Assembly: GCF_014640555.1 (NCBI RefSeq)
Contig: NZ_BMHE01000026.1
Span: forward strand, 33,805 to 97,804
Length of the DNA: 64,000 nucleotides
Direction of reading: 5' to 3'
Origin: Paenibacillus marchantiophytorum
GTDB taxonomy: Bacteria > Bacillota > Bacilli > Paenibacillales > NBRC-103111
In this document: positions 34,501 through 43,733 of the stretch, one piece after another
Numbering within the stretch: position 1 is the first letter of the stretch
Layout of the letters: every line of letters begins with the position of its first letter
Position numbers and translations under genes: made by a program
The notes under the pieces: generated by a model
Told to the model about the DNA's origin: nothing
The model's database searches: none
The model's input: the letters and a program-made list of their open reading frames with translations, nothing else

Positions 34501-36267
34501 ATGGCACGATTGTTTTTCAAAAGCAAATATATGCCCTTTACGTATAAAATGATGATTCCTTATCTCTTGCTCGTGCTGGTTACAGACGCAGCGATCGGCT
34601 ACGCCTCGTATACAATGCTTGTAAAGTCCCGTACGGAGGTAGCACAGACGGGTATACGAGCTGCACTTGAGCAAACGCGCAATAATGCGCATTACCGCAT
34701 GGCAGAAATTCAGCGAATTTCTGATCTGTTGTTTGGCAACTTGCCGTTTCAACGCGCCCTTACGAAACATGGCGATCGTCACAGCATGTACTTAACGGTC
34801 ATTGATGAAGTTATTCCTCTGCTTCAAGCGCCGCTTGAACTGTTCGGCAGCCCGATTCAGCTGACACTCTACGCTGTGAACCCGGATATTGGTGAATCAA
34901 TCGGCTCTTCCGACACGAGTCCAATGACGAAAAGTGATTATTTTATCCAGTCCTTTTCCACGCTGCAGGACAGTTCATGGTTTCAAAAGCTGCGGGCCAA
35001 TGGAGCAGATAATCTGTGGTTCCAAGCTGATAGGGACCAGGAGGTTGGCAATGTCTCCCTTTTCCGTAAGCTCGTCTTATTTACGGACTATAGTTCCGTC
35101 ATTGGATATATTAAAATTACGGTTAATCTCGATAGCTTGATTGGCAACATAGCCAAATATCCTGAGCAGGGACTTGGCTTGCGATTCTATGACCAACGGA
35201 CAGGCCTTACTTTGTTCGAGCGGCTTCCTGGCGATACTGGCGACAAGTTTCTGAATTTGCGGGAAGAAATTGAAGGAACTTCGTTCGCAATTGAGGTTCG
35301 CGTGCCGCTCGATTATTTGAACAAAGATGCGAAGCGGCTGCAAGTGACGATCGGGCTGATCTGTGCGGCAAGTTTTGTTATGATGGGGATTATCGGGTTT
35401 GTCGTAGCGACGTTGTCTGGACGAAGAATGAAACGAATTGTCTCATTTATTCGGTCCTTACAAGAGGGAAAACTCGATCGACGACTCACTGTTAGCGGGA
35501 ACGACGAGTTTGAACTTATCGCTCATTCATTCAATCGCATGGCAAACAGTATTCAGCAGCTTCTTCAAGATGTATACAAACAAGGGGTTCAAAAAAAGCA
35601 GGCGGAACTAGAGGCTCTGCAAGCGCAAATTAATCCTCATTTTCTATACAATACCTTGTCAACAATTAGCAGCCTAAGCAATTTGGGCAAGACACGCGAG
35701 GTGACGGAGATGGTAAAGCTGCTCTCTCGGTTCTATCGATTGACGCTGAATGAAGGGCAAGTTCTTATTCCGCTGCAGAAAGAATTGGATCAAGTCGGGG
35801 CCTATCTCGACATCCAAAAAGTCAAATATGCAGATGCGTTTCAAGTATTTATCGATCTGGACCCAGAAGTCGAAGAGGTTCAGATTATTAAATTGCTGGT
35901 GCAGCCATTTGTTGAAAATGTGTTCAAGCATGCATGGTTCGGAGAAACAATCGCGATTCGTATTACGGCGAAGCGAGTAGGGGAGCGGCTCGAGCTGAAG
36001 GTCATCGATAACGGCATCGGCATGCGGCCAGATACCGTCGACAAGGTGTTTCGCGGCGGACCACAATCGAATGCTTACGGACTGAAGAACGTTAATGAAC
36101 GAATCAAACTCCGATATGGCGCCGATTACGGTGTGCAAATTGCCAGTATTTACGGCGGCGGGACGACCGTCCACATTTTGTTGCCTTTTCATATGAATAC
36201 TTTATCAGAGGTTGACACAATGAGTTACTCTCACAATCACACAGGAAAGGGTGACGATCTATCATGA
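34501..36267 (+). CDS. YesM-type sensor histidine kinase
   Basis: A 588-residue membrane kinase. It has TM1 (about 17-38), an extracellular dCache-like sensor (about 40-278), TM2 (281-305), HAMP (about 305-358), His_kinase with phospho-acceptor His380 in AQINPHFLYNTL, and an HATPase domain (VQPFVENVFKHAW, DNGIGM). The architecture is that of the LytS/YesM group, which in Paenibacillus senses oligosaccharides or their binding proteins. AAGGG precedes the ATG. It overlaps the response regulator by 4 bp and sits within the galactan locus, so it probably detects galactan products. Confidence 0.9.
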   Translation: MARLFFKSKYMPFTYKMMIPYLLLVLVTDAAIGYASYTMLVKSRTEVAQTGIRAALEQTRNNAHYRMAEIQRISDLLFGNLPFQRALTKHGDRHSMYLTVIDEVIPLLQAPLELFGSPIQLTLYAVNPDIGESIGSSDTSPMTKSDYFIQSFSTLQDSSWFQKLRANGADNLWFQADRDQEVGNVSLFRKLVLFTDYSSVIGYIKITVNLDSLIGNIAKYPEQGLGLRFYDQRTGLTLFERLPGDTGDKFLNLREEIEGTSFAIEVRVPLDYLNKDAKRLQVTIGLICAASFVMMGIIGFVVATLSGRRMKRIVSFIRSLQEGKLDRRLTVSGNDEFELIAHSFNRMANSIQQLLQDVYKQGVQKKQAELEALQAQINPHFLYNTLSTISSLSNLGKTREVTEMVKLLSRFYRLTLNEGQVLIPLQKELDQVGAYLDIQKVKYADAFQVFIDLDPEVEEVQIIKLLVQPFVENVFKHAWFGETIAIRITAKRVGERLELKVIDNGIGMRPDTVDKVFRGGPQSNAYGLKNVNERIKLRYGADYGVQIASIYGGGTTVHILLPFHMNTLSEVDTMSYSHNHTGKGDDLS

Positions 36268-37835
36268 ACATTCACATTTTACTTGTCGATGACGAAGCAA
36301 TTGATTTGGAATGGCTCCGGGTACGAGTAGAAGCAACGCATTGTCAAGGGCTGCGAGTTGCGGGAACAGCGAAGAGCGGGTTTGCCGCACTTGCCTGTAT
36401 GAAACAGGAAAGAATTGACATCATTCTGTCTGATATTCGCATGCCGATTATGTCGGGGTTCGAATTCGCGCGCAAAGCGAGAGAGATCAACCCGGAAGTC
36501 CGGATTGCTTTTATTAGCGGACATGAAGATTTCAGCTATGCGAAGGAAGCTTTGCAACTAGAAGCCTATGACTATTTGTTGAAGCCTGTCGATGACGGCG
36601 AGCTGGCTAAGATGATTGCAGGCCTTTGTGCCAAGGTAGAGGAGGATCGTCGCCACCGCTCCACTCTATCTGAGGCACTGCCATACGTACAGCGAGAGCT
36701 GCTGCTTCGCTGGTTCCATGAAGCGTCTCCAGCAACAGCCGAAGAGCGGCTGACCGAGTTTGTGACGCCTTTTATCGAGAAAGGTACAGCGGTGGCTTTG
36801 ATTGAGGCCGATGACTTCGAAAGACATTCGAAGGAGCTGACCATAGAAGGTCGCCGCGAATTATGGACAAGCGTAGAGCAGCATCTGATGGAAATTGTTC
36901 AGAAAAAAGGACTGGGGAACCTAATGATCGGTTTCGCTAATCGGTTCGTTCTATTGACAGCAGGTGGAGTTGAAATTGGCACTAAGCTTGAAGAACTGAT
37001 TGATGCTTTCCGCGAGGCTTTCCCGTTCACAATAACCGTTGGAATTGGCGTTCGCGCGTATAGCCCGGAAGAGCTTCATAACTCGTATCGTCAAGCAGAG
37101 ATGGCGCTCAGCATCAAGTGGATACTGGGTAAAAACCGAGTGATTCGCGATATCACATCCCAGCAACCCGTTAAGACGGGAGCCGTTCCAATTGAACGAA
37201 TTTTCGAGGAGCTGCTGCAAGCCATACTTGACTATGATCTAGTGAAAATTGATGATGGCTTAACGGCCATATTCCGTCCCGACTTTGCCCCGCATCGTAA
37301 GAGTGAGGCATATGATCTGATCATACGTATGACGTCGAAATTACATGGTGATTTGCAGCAATTAAATGAGAATTTGTATGAGCTCCTCAACTGGGAATCT
37401 CATCAGCCCGATGTGTTATTCGAATTCGAGACGATGAATGATATCGTGTCCTGGCTGCGCAGAAGGTTATTCGAGTTGTCCGAGCTGTTGTTTATGAAAA
37501 GGCGGAAGCAGGACCGTAAATTGATCGCGGATATTATGAGCTATGTGGAAGGACTGCTGGAGAACAAAGTAACGCTTAAGGAAGTTGCTGCGAAATTCGA
37601 CTTTACGCCCAATTATCTAGGCCATTTGTTTAAAGCGGAGACGGGGATGGGGTTCAGCGACTTTATGAATACCATTCGCATGAAGCGTGCTTGTGAGCTG
37701 CTTGACAATCCATGGATGAAAGTTTATGAAATCGCAGACAAAATTGGTTACAAAAATGTCATTTACTTTAATCGCTTTTTCAAGCAGGCTACAGGTATGA
37801 CGCCAAGGGATTATCGTAAAAAGAACAAAATATAA
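36264..37835 (+). CDS. YesN-type response regulator with AraC DNA-binding domain
   Basis: A 523-residue regulator. The receiver domain (1-120) has VDDE, phospho-acceptor Asp57 in ILSDIRMP and Lys in YLLKPVDD. A helical middle region spans about 125-410, and the AraC-type double helix-turn-helix occupies about 420-523 (VTLKEVAAKFDFTPNYLGHLF, GYKNVIYFNRFFKQATGMTP). Its ATG overlaps the kinase stop (ATGA). It is the expected activator of the GH59 gene and of the permease operon, which share a conserved upstream motif. Confidence 0.9.
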   Translation: MNIHILLVDDEAIDLEWLRVRVEATHCQGLRVAGTAKSGFAALACMKQERIDIILSDIRMPIMSGFEFARKAREINPEVRIAFISGHEDFSYAKEALQLEAYDYLLKPVDDGELAKMIAGLCAKVEEDRRHRSTLSEALPYVQRELLLRWFHEASPATAEERLTEFVTPFIEKGTAVALIEADDFERHSKELTIEGRRELWTSVEQHLMEIVQKKGLGNLMIGFANRFVLLTAGGVEIGTKLEELIDAFREAFPFTITVGIGVRAYSPEELHNSYRQAEMALSIKWILGKNRVIRDITSQQPVKTGAVPIERIFEELLQAILDYDLVKIDDGLTAIFRPDFAPHRKSEAYDLIIRMTSKLHGDLQQLNENLYELLNWESHQPDVLFEFETMNDIVSWLRRRLFELSELLFMKRRKQDRKLIADIMSYVEGLLENKVTLKEVAAKFDFTPNYLGHLFKAETGMGFSDFMNTIRMKRACELLDNPWMKVYEIADKIGYKNVIYFNRFFKQATGMTPRDYRKKNKI

Positions 37836-37841
37836 AAGATG

Positions 37842-37863
37842 TCGTAGATTTAGTATTAATTTT
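37842..37863 (+). promoter_or_regulatory. Shared motif upstream of the GH59 gene
   Basis: The 22-mer contains TCGTAGATTTAGTA followed by TTAATTTT. An identical stretch except for one base precedes the permease operon (40032-40053). It lies 29 bp before the GH59 start and ends at a TATATA that could be the -10. A site for the YesN-like regulator is the simplest reading. Confidence 0.6.
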
Positions 37864-37891
37864 TTATATATAGAGAGGATTTATCATTATT

Positions 37892-39979
37892 ATGTTGATT
37901 ATTGACGGCAACGGAGCAGGAAGAATTTTTGAAGGAGAAGGCGTGGTTAGCGGCGGTGGTGGCAATACGCGTCTGTTGATCGATTATCCAGAGCCTTATC
38001 GCAGTGACATTCTGGATTATCTTTTCAAGCCGAATTATGGGGCCAGCTATACCCATTTAAAAGTCGAGGTAGGCGGAGATGTCTTTTCCACTACGGGAAC
38101 AGAGCCTACCCACGCGAGAACAAGGGAGGAGCTTGCTAATCCGAATATGTATCGAGGCTACGAGCTTTGGCTAATGAGCGAAGCGAAGAAGCGGAATTCG
38201 AAGATCCAACTTGATATTTTGCAGTGGGGCGCCCCAGGATGGATTAACGACTTCAGCAACAACATCGGCAAAAACAAGGACAATTACTATAGCAACCACA
38301 AAAGTAAATATGCCATGTATTCGCAGGATAATGCGGATTATTTGGTGAGCTATATCCAGGGAGCTAAAAGAGTTTGGGACTTGGACATTGACTACGTAGG
38401 GGGTAATCAGAACGAAAGCTTTGTTGGACTTGATGCAGTAGACCCTTGTGATCCCAATAGTCCTTCCTATTTAAAAAACTACCTTGTCAATATTTTGAGA
38501 CCTACACTTGATCGAAATGGCTTACAACATGTAAAAATTATCGCTCCTGACATTGGTGGCAGGGAACAAGAACCCTATAACCCAAGATCACCCTGGGCTT
38601 TCGTTGATGAAGTCCTTGCAGATCCACTACTACTGAATGCGGTATCCGTCATTGGCTACCACTATGTGAAGAGCACTTCTACGGAAATTGCCCAAAACTC
38701 CGGTTTGACGCTATGGGAGAGCGAAGGCTGGACAGGTTCCGGCAGTTGGTACGACGCTAACGGTCAGAAGGGCGCTCTCGAACTGGCTAGGATCATGAAT
38801 AACAATTATATTAAAGCCAAGGTCACCAAAACAAATGTTTGGCATATGATCTCATCATCCTATACCAATTTGTCGTTTCCCAAAACAGGTGTTATGATAG
38901 CCGACGAACCTTGGTCAGGCATTTATACCGTTATGCCTGGGGTCTGGGCCGCCGCGCATACGAATCAATTTGCTCAGCCGGGCTGGCAGTATCTGGACAG
39001 TGGGTGTGGACTCACGACAGGAGGAACTTCTTACGTAACCTTAAAGCAGCCGGATGGCAGTGGGAATTATAGTGTTATTATGGTAACAGGAGACATTGCG
39101 GAGACGATGACAATCAAGCTGATAGGCGGATTATCGGCGGACACGGTTCACGTATGGAAATCAAATGAAGGACAACAGTTTATTCAACAGCCTGATATCA
39201 TGACATCAGATAGTTCGTATTCGATCAACCTTGAGCCAAACTCGATCTATTCGTTGACAACAACGACGGGACAGCAGAAGGGGCAGTCTGCCCATCCAAT
39301 CCCGGCACCTCAATCGTTCCCTAGAAATTATTATGATGATTTTGAAAGCTACGTTATAGGTGAAACGCCTAAATTTACTTCCGATGTGGAAGGCGTATTC
39401 GAAGTTGCCGATAAGTTTGGCAGCGGCGGCAAAGCTTTGCGTCAAGTTGTTGCAGGTCCAATGAAGCAGTGGGATGCTTGGATGACCCCTCGTATTCGAT
39501 ATTGCACGCATACACAATTAGGCGATCTGGATTGGACGGACTATGACTTCAGCTCGGATGTTTGTATTGAAAGCGCCGGAACAGATTGTTATGGAAATGA
39601 AAAGCCCGGTACGGTATCCATCGTTGGACGCGCGGGCACTCAGGCACGTAAATACATCAATGATACGTTGATCAGCGGCTACAGGCTGCAGGTGGATCAG
39701 GCTGGCCAGTGGAGTTTGCGGATCACAGACCCGCTGAAAGATTCCGATTCCATACTGGCTTCAGGCAGTGTGCCTTTCTCAGCAAATACTTGGCATCATT
39801 TAAAATTAAGTTTTGGCGGCCCAATTATTAAGGGATACATTGATAATAATCTTGTTGCATCGGTCACAGATAACACGTATGCTACAGGTGTTGCAGGTTT
39901 GGGAAGCGGCTATAATTATGCACAATATGACAATATTTCTATTATTCATGTTCCCTATCCGAAACAAGAAGAGCAGTAG
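37892..39979 (+). CDS. GH59 galactocerebrosidase-like beta-galactosidase
   Basis: A 695-residue glycosidase with the complete layout of animal galactosylceramidase. A TIM barrel holds SGGGGNTRLLIDYPEPYRS, DYLFKPNYGAS, the acid/base Glu175 in NQNES and nucleophile Glu278 in LWESEGW. Then come a beta-sandwich (EPWSGIYTVMPGVWAAAHTNQF) and a C-terminal lectin-like domain (about 470-690, DDFESYVIGETPKF to YAQYDNIS). There is no signal peptide, and the coding start (ATG 37892 after GAGAGGA) is already inside the conserved fold, so it acts in the cytoplasm on imported galactosides. Bacterial members of this family are few as far as I know. A galactan-oligosaccharide substrate is inferred from the neighbours. 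Confidence 0.85.
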   Translation: MLIIDGNGAGRIFEGEGVVSGGGGNTRLLIDYPEPYRSDILDYLFKPNYGASYTHLKVEVGGDVFSTTGTEPTHARTREELANPNMYRGYELWLMSEAKKRNSKIQLDILQWGAPGWINDFSNNIGKNKDNYYSNHKSKYAMYSQDNADYLVSYIQGAKRVWDLDIDYVGGNQNESFVGLDAVDPCDPNSPSYLKNYLVNILRPTLDRNGLQHVKIIAPDIGGREQEPYNPRSPWAFVDEVLADPLLLNAVSVIGYHYVKSTSTEIAQNSGLTLWESEGWTGSGSWYDANGQKGALELARIMNNNYIKAKVTKTNVWHMISSSYTNLSFPKTGVMIADEPWSGIYTVMPGVWAAAHTNQFAQPGWQYLDSGCGLTTGGTSYVTLKQPDGSGNYSVIMVTGDIAETMTIKLIGGLSADTVHVWKSNEGQQFIQQPDIMTSDSSYSINLEPNSIYSLTTTTGQQKGQSAHPIPAPQSFPRNYYDDFESYVIGETPKFTSDVEGVFEVADKFGSGGKALRQVVAGPMKQWDAWMTPRIRYCTHTQLGDLDWTDYDFSSDVCIESAGTDCYGNEKPGTVSIVGRAGTQARKYINDTLISGYRLQVDQAGQWSLRITDPLKDSDSILASGSVPFSANTWHHLKLSFGGPIIKGYIDNNLVASVTDNTYATGVAGLGSGYNYAQYDNISIIHVPYPKQEEQ

Positions 39980-40005
39980 AGGGTCGATCCTCTACTGCTT
40001 TTTTG
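39972..40005 (+). terminator. Terminator after the GH59 gene
   Basis: An 11-bp perfect stem AGCAGTAGAGG/CCTCTACTGCT that includes the stop codon, followed by six Ts. Confidence 0.88.
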
Positions 40006-40031
40006 TGCTTATTAACAATATTTAAATATGT

Positions 40032-40053
40032 TCGTAGATTTAGTACTAATTTT
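40032..40053 (+). promoter_or_regulatory. Shared motif upstream of the permease operon
   Basis: TCGTAGATTTAGTA followed by CTAATTTT matches the motif before the GH59 gene at 21 of 22 positions, although the flanking DNA is unrelated. It lies 70 bp before the first permease gene. Confidence 0.6.
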
Positions 40054-40122
40054 AGTTGTTCAGCTAAATGATATCTAAATATCCATTCCTCTATACTTAT
40101 AAACAGAGAGAGGAGAAGAGCT

Positions 40123-41049
40123 ATGATAAAGAGACAACAAAGAATCTGGCATGAACTAATAAAAAATAGAACTTTGCTGCTTATGATATTGCCAACTGCG
40201 TTGCTATGTTTTCTGTTTTCCTACATCCCGATGGCTGGGATCGTAATTGCTTTCAAGACGTACAACTACACAGGGGGTATTTTTGGAAGTCCGTGGGCAG
40301 GGTTTGATAATTTTAAATTTTTCTTCCAATCCGGCAACGCTTGGCTGGTGACACGGAATACAGCGTTGTATAACCTAGGCTTTATTATCATCGGCAACGT
40401 ACTGCAAATCTCAGCGGCAATTCTGCTGTTTGAAGTCGGGGGCAAATGGTTTCGCAAAATCATCCAATCGGCGATGTTCCTGCCGTATTTCATCTCCTGG
40501 GTAGTCGTTGGCTCTATTGCTTACAGTTTCTTCAGCTACGACATCGGCACAATCAACAACTTATTGACATCGCTAGGCATGGAGAAGATCGATATTTACA
40601 ATACGCCGGCATATTGGCCTTACATCTTGTTATTCTTTAACATCTGGAAGTCTCTCGGCTATGGCACGGTGATGTACCTAGCCGCCATTACGAGCATCGA
40701 CACGGAAATGTATGAAGCGGCCGAAATTGACGGAGCGAACGTGTTCCAGCGCATATTTCATGTAACCGTTCCGAATTTAATACCAACGCTCACGATTCTC
40801 GTACTGCTATCTGTTGGCCATATCTTCCGCGGCGACTTCGGCATGTTCTACAATTTGGTTGGCAACAACGGCATTTTGTTTTCATCGACAGACGTTATTG
40901 ATACTTTTGTCTTCCGCTTACTGATGACCACTAACGAGATCGGCATGTCCGCCGCAGCAGGTGTCTATCAATCGGTACTCGGCTTCGTGACGATTCTGTT
41001 GGTCAACTCTGCGGTACGCAAATACGATAAGGATCGCGCTTTATTCTAG
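40123..41049 (+). CDS. Carbohydrate ABC permease, LplB/UgpA-like
   Basis: A 308-residue permease with six membrane segments. Typical LplB-type features are MILPTALLCFLFSYIPMAGIVIAFKTYN at the N-terminus and the EAA loop MYEAAEIDGANVFQRIFHVTVPNLIPT (about residues 200-226). GAGAGGAGAAG precedes the ATG. Its stop is 17 bp from the next permease start. No ATPase gene is in the locus, so a shared MsmX-type ATPase encoded elsewhere is expected. Confidence 0.9.
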   Translation: MIKRQQRIWHELIKNRTLLLMILPTALLCFLFSYIPMAGIVIAFKTYNYTGGIFGSPWAGFDNFKFFFQSGNAWLVTRNTALYNLGFIIIGNVLQISAAILLFEVGGKWFRKIIQSAMFLPYFISWVVVGSIAYSFFSYDIGTINNLLTSLGMEKIDIYNTPAYWPYILLFFNIWKSLGYGTVMYLAAITSIDTEMYEAAEIDGANVFQRIFHVTVPNLIPTLTILVLLSVGHIFRGDFGMFYNLVGNNGILFSSTDVIDTFVFRLLMTTNEIGMSAAAGVYQSVLGFVTILLVNSAVRKYDKDRALF

Positions 41050-41066
41050 TGAGGGGGACATTTCAT

Positions 41067-41972
41067 ATGCACGCGACAGCCGTTAAACGCGGCCTACAGA
41101 AGGATAAGTTCTTTCTCTCCGCCATCGGGTACGTCACACTTGTTGGCATGGCATTCCTATGCATCATACCATTCTGGATCGTTCTGGCCTCTTCGTTCAA
41201 CGATGAGAATGCAATCCGTTTGCACGGCTATAGTATGCTTCCTACCTTATTTTCGACGGAAGCCTATCGCATTATTTTTGAATATCCGGATGCTATTATT
41301 AGGTCTTACGGCGTAACTATCACGGTCACTGTCGTCAGTACGGTACTCGGCTTGTTCCTAACGGCAATGACGGCTTACGTGCTATGCCGCAAAGATTTCA
41401 AGTGGCGCAACCATTTCGCCTTTTACTTCTTCTTCACCACGCTGTTCAGCGGAGGGCTTGTCCCGTGGTACTTGTTAATTGTCAACTATTTGGATCTGAA
41501 AGATAAATTGATCGTACTTATTCTGCCGACATTGGTGAATGTGTTCAACATTCTTGTCATGAGGGCGTTCATGAGCGGTATTCCTGATGCGATTTCGGAG
41601 TCAGCCAAAATCGATGGCGCCGGCGATTTCCGGATCTTCCTCAATCTGATACTTCCGCTTTCCAAGCCTGCGCTGGCGACGATTGGTCTGTTCATCGCGC
41701 TTAGCCATTGGAACGATTGGTATATGGCACTGCTGTTTATTTCCGATGAAAAGTTGATGCCGCTGCAATATTACTTATACAAGATGATAGGCAATCTGGA
41801 GGGCATGCGCGATGCCCTGGTAGGATCCGGGGCGGGTGTGACGGTCACGATTCCCGGGGAAAGCTTGAAAATGGCCATGACCGTTGTCGCAACCGGTCCG
41901 ATCATCCTTGCCTATCCGTTCATCCAAAAGTACTTCGTAAAAGGATTAACGATTGGCGCTGTTAAGGGGTAA
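41067..41972 (+). CDS. Carbohydrate ABC permease, YtcP/UgpE-like
   Basis: A 301-residue second permease. The EAA loop reads ISESAKIDGAGDFRIFLNLILPLSKPALAT (about residues 178-207). I chose the ATG at 41067 (GAGGGGG 9 nt upstream) rather than the GTG at 41049, which overlaps the preceding stop. It heterodimerises with the LplB-like permease. Downstream is the binding lipoprotein. Confidence 0.9.
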   Translation: MHATAVKRGLQKDKFFLSAIGYVTLVGMAFLCIIPFWIVLASSFNDENAIRLHGYSMLPTLFSTEAYRIIFEYPDAIIRSYGVTITVTVVSTVLGLFLTAMTAYVLCRKDFKWRNHFAFYFFFTTLFSGGLVPWYLLIVNYLDLKDKLIVLILPTLVNVFNILVMRAFMSGIPDAISESAKIDGAGDFRIFLNLILPLSKPALATIGLFIALSHWNDWYMALLFISDEKLMPLQYYLYKMIGNLEGMRDALVGSGAGVTVTIPGESLKMAMTVVATGPIILAYPFIQKYFVKGLTIGAVKG

Positions 41973-42038
41973 TCTCAGGGAAACCTGGTTATCAATATAA
42001 ATACGACAACTGGAAAATTGAAAGGGGTTAGCAATACA

Positions 42039-43592
42039 ATGGAAACAAAGAAATCACTGGGGATAGCATTGACGAGTCTATTGGCAGCATCTATGATGCT
42101 TAGCGCATGCGGCAACAGCGAAAGCCCGAAAAACACTGCAAACAATGCCCAAAGCACGGCCTCGACAAATCCGAAAGACGGGGGGATCGATACTTCTAAA
42201 GCCGTTACCTTGAAGATGATCTTGTTGGGACCGAAACCGGCCGATTACGACCTGGTATTTGGAGAAATCAACAAAATTTTGAAGCAGAAAGTAAACACTA
42301 CCCTTCAAACAGAGTTCTTGGATTGGTCCGATTGGAAGCAGAAATATCCGCTCAAATTTGCAGCTAATGAAGACTTCGACCTCGTCTTTACGGCCAACTG
42401 GGCTATGTACGCCGATCAAGCCAATAAAGGCGGTTTCCTGGAACTGACGGACACTATCCTTACCAAGTATGCGCCGCAAACCTGGAAAGCCATGGATAAA
42501 GTAAAGTGGGATCAAGCGCGAGTTAAAAGCAAGCTTTACATGATCCCGTATAACATTCCGAACGAATATAAGGAGAAGCTCGTCATTTACCGCGAAGACT
42601 TGCGCGAGAAGTATAACTTGCCGCCTATTACTGACGGGGCTTCGTTCGCGAAATTTACGGATGCGATTGTGAAAAACGAAAAGGGCGTTACGCCGTTTGG
42701 CCCAACTCTTTCGAATATGAATGCGTTGGACACGCTGTTGTTGGTGCAAAAGAACAATTGGAAGCAAATTGATGGTACACCGTTCGCGTTCAAAATAGAA
42801 GATGCAGCGGGCAAAGTGTTTAGCATCTACGACACGCCGGAATTCAAAGATCTGCTTACTTACTACAAAAATCTCGCGGACAATGGCGCATGGATGAGAG
42901 ATGTGCTGACTTACAAAGGAAGCCAGTCAGAAGATTTTAAATCGGGTAAAATTGCCTCATATTCACATACGTTATCTTCCGGCGCTTCATCTGTTTCCGC
43001 TATCAAAAGTGTGCACCCTGATTGGAAAATCGGCATAACCGATATCGCACAAGACAGCAAGAAATCAACGGCAATTTCGACGCAAAACGGCATAGCCATC
43101 CATGCTTCGTCCAAATCTCCGGAACGCTCGCTAATGGTGCTAGACTTGCTTCAAAATGACAAACAGCTTCACGATCTGATGATGTATGGTATTGAAGGCA
43201 CGCATTACACGGCTGTCGGCAGCGATCAATTCACGAAAACGGACAAATTCGCTAGCTTCAACACGTTCACGAACTGGAGTTTCCAATCCCCGCTGAATCG
43301 CCAGGAGACAACTTATCCCCAAGCGGCGAAAGACATCGAGAACAAATGGAAAAACCAAGTTACTCATTTCAAACTGGAAACGTTCGTGTTTGATACCTCG
43401 AAAGTTATTAATGAAGTCTCGAATGTCAGTAACGTTATGACCCGCTACGGGCTGCCGCTCGAATACGGTCTCGTGAAAGAAACGGACAAAGGATTGGCTG
43501 ACTTACAATCACAACTCAAGGCAGCAGGCGTAGATAAAGCCCAAGCTGAACTTCAAAATCAAGTTAACACGTTCCTGGCTGAAAATAAATAG
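42039..43592 (+). CDS. Carbohydrate-binding ABC lipoprotein (family 1)
   Basis: A 517-residue lipoprotein. The signal peptide METKKSLGIALTSLLAASMM ends in lipobox MLSAC, followed by an Asn/Ser-rich linker. The mature part is a large LipO/YtcQ-like solute-binding fold (LVFTANWAMYADQANKGGFLELTD, LYMIPYN). The ATG at 42039 follows AAAGGGG. It delivers oligosaccharide to the two permeases and may also signal to the YesM-type kinase. The sugar is unknown, but galactan fragments fit the neighbours. Confidence 0.88.
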   Translation: METKKSLGIALTSLLAASMMLSACGNSESPKNTANNAQSTASTNPKDGGIDTSKAVTLKMILLGPKPADYDLVFGEINKILKQKVNTTLQTEFLDWSDWKQKYPLKFAANEDFDLVFTANWAMYADQANKGGFLELTDTILTKYAPQTWKAMDKVKWDQARVKSKLYMIPYNIPNEYKEKLVIYREDLREKYNLPPITDGASFAKFTDAIVKNEKGVTPFGPTLSNMNALDTLLLVQKNNWKQIDGTPFAFKIEDAAGKVFSIYDTPEFKDLLTYYKNLADNGAWMRDVLTYKGSQSEDFKSGKIASYSHTLSSGASSVSAIKSVHPDWKIGITDIAQDSKKSTAISTQNGIAIHASSKSPERSLMVLDLLQNDKQLHDLMMYGIEGTHYTAVGSDQFTKTDKFASFNTFTNWSFQSPLNRQETTYPQAAKDIENKWKNQVTHFKLETFVFDTSKVINEVSNVSNVMTRYGLPLEYGLVKETDKGLADLQSQLKAAGVDKAQAELQNQVNTFLAENK

Positions 43593-43636
43593 AACAAGCC
43601 GTGAAGTAAACAGTCTTAATTCCATGGCCTAAACCG

Positions 43637-43690
43637 TAACCCGAGAGTAGGAACCTTTATTGGAGGTGTCTAACTTTCGGGTTATTATTC
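43637..43690 (+). terminator. Possible terminator or attenuator before lacZ
   Basis: TAACCCGA (43637-43644) can pair with TCGGGTTA (43677-43684), followed by TTATTC. The 32-nt loop and weak T tract make this uncertain, but it could modulate lacZ expression from the upstream operon. Confidence 0.35.
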
Positions 43691-43733
43691 GGTACGACAC
43701 TTCCTGCCTTATTAAAGATGAAAGAGGTTATCG

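Noticed and set aside
43637..43690. Riboswitch between the binding-protein gene and lacZ
   Set aside because: Only one long-loop stem is visible, with no conserved riboswitch core; kept only as a possible terminator.
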